A stretch of DNA of 64,000 nucleotides from Hymenobacter taeanensis (GTDB lineage: Bacteria; Bacteroidota; Bacteroidia; Cytophagales; Hymenobacteraceae). Positions 63,970 to 64,000 of the stretch are shown piece by piece (positions within the stretch are counted from its first letter, which is position 1; the number at the start of each line of letters is the position of its first letter). The translations under genes were made by a program, and so were the position numbers. The stretch spans positions 2,697,001 to 2,761,000 of the forward strand of contig NZ_CP053538.1 in NCBI RefSeq assembly GCF_013137895.1. Direction: 5' to 3'. The notes below the pieces were generated by a model, which was not told the origin of the DNA, made no database searches, and saw nothing but the letters and a program-made list of their open reading frames with translations.

Positions 63970-64000
63970 GCATTATCTGCTACTAGTAAGCTTCAAGCGT

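Overview
The window reads as chromosome of a Bacteroidota bacterium, most likely Hymenobacter or a close relative in the Cytophagales. This is inference from several signs: two Oar-like TonB-dependent receptors, a remnant of a type IX secretion sorting domain, a lipoprotein carrying HEAT repeats and a cyclophilin domain, promoter-like TAnnTTTG boxes close to start codons, few clear Shine-Dalgarno sequences, and a moderately high GC core in which the heptamer GGCCTAG/CTAGGCC recurs. No database search was possible, so family names rest on motifs and overall protein character.

Layout. 1-1028 holds the N-terminal part of a xanthine dehydrogenase small subunit (minus strand, cut by the window edge). 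1403-8685 is ordinary chromosome: a barrel-like lipoprotein, a GT-B glycosyltransferase, the HEAT-cyclophilin lipoprotein, a decayed sorting-domain fragment, a cupin, and the cysteine pair cysE-cysK. A tRNA-Ala(GGC) with a good promoter and terminator follows. Two large paralogous TonB receptors (9229-12726 and 17358-20555, both minus) flank a cyanophycinase, a fused trehalose-phosphate synthase/phosphatase and small unknown proteins. Then come an NlpC/P60 lipoprotein, a GlcD-type FAD oxidase and an acyl-CoA-binding protein.

From 23566 to about 56695 lies a large surface-glycan locus. It is bracketed by two glutamine-dependent asparagine-synthase-like amidotransferases (23566 and 48910). It encodes UDP-glucuronate and UDP-xylose synthesis (ugd, uxs), three sugar aminotransferases with a ketoisomerase and two GNAT acetyltransferases (dTDP-amino-deoxysugars, inferred), three polyprenyl-phosphate-sugar-synthase-like GT2 enzymes, a GT-C-like membrane protein, a PglK-like ABC flippase, a WbqC protein, many GT2 and GT4 glycosyltransferases, three poorly recognisable proteins that may be new glycosyltransferases, and a multi-spanning protein that could be a polymerase. 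The locus is a mosaic: 26280-28080, 34093-37540 and 40472-47900 are clearly more AT-rich than the rest, and I found no GGCCTAG in those stretches, so parts were probably acquired horizontally. No initiating phosphoglycosyltransferase, rmlA/rmlB, or Wza/Wzc export genes are visible, so the pathway is incomplete here.

56707-63969 returns to housekeeping functions: a TPR protein, an M42-type peptidase, a K+-dependent-type membrane pyrophosphatase, hypoxanthine phosphoribosyltransferase, adenylate kinase and the Obg GTPase. Many gene ends carry clear hairpin terminators. The most elegant one, at 16869-16900, is built from the GGCCTAG motif and supplies the TAG stop codons of two convergent genes.
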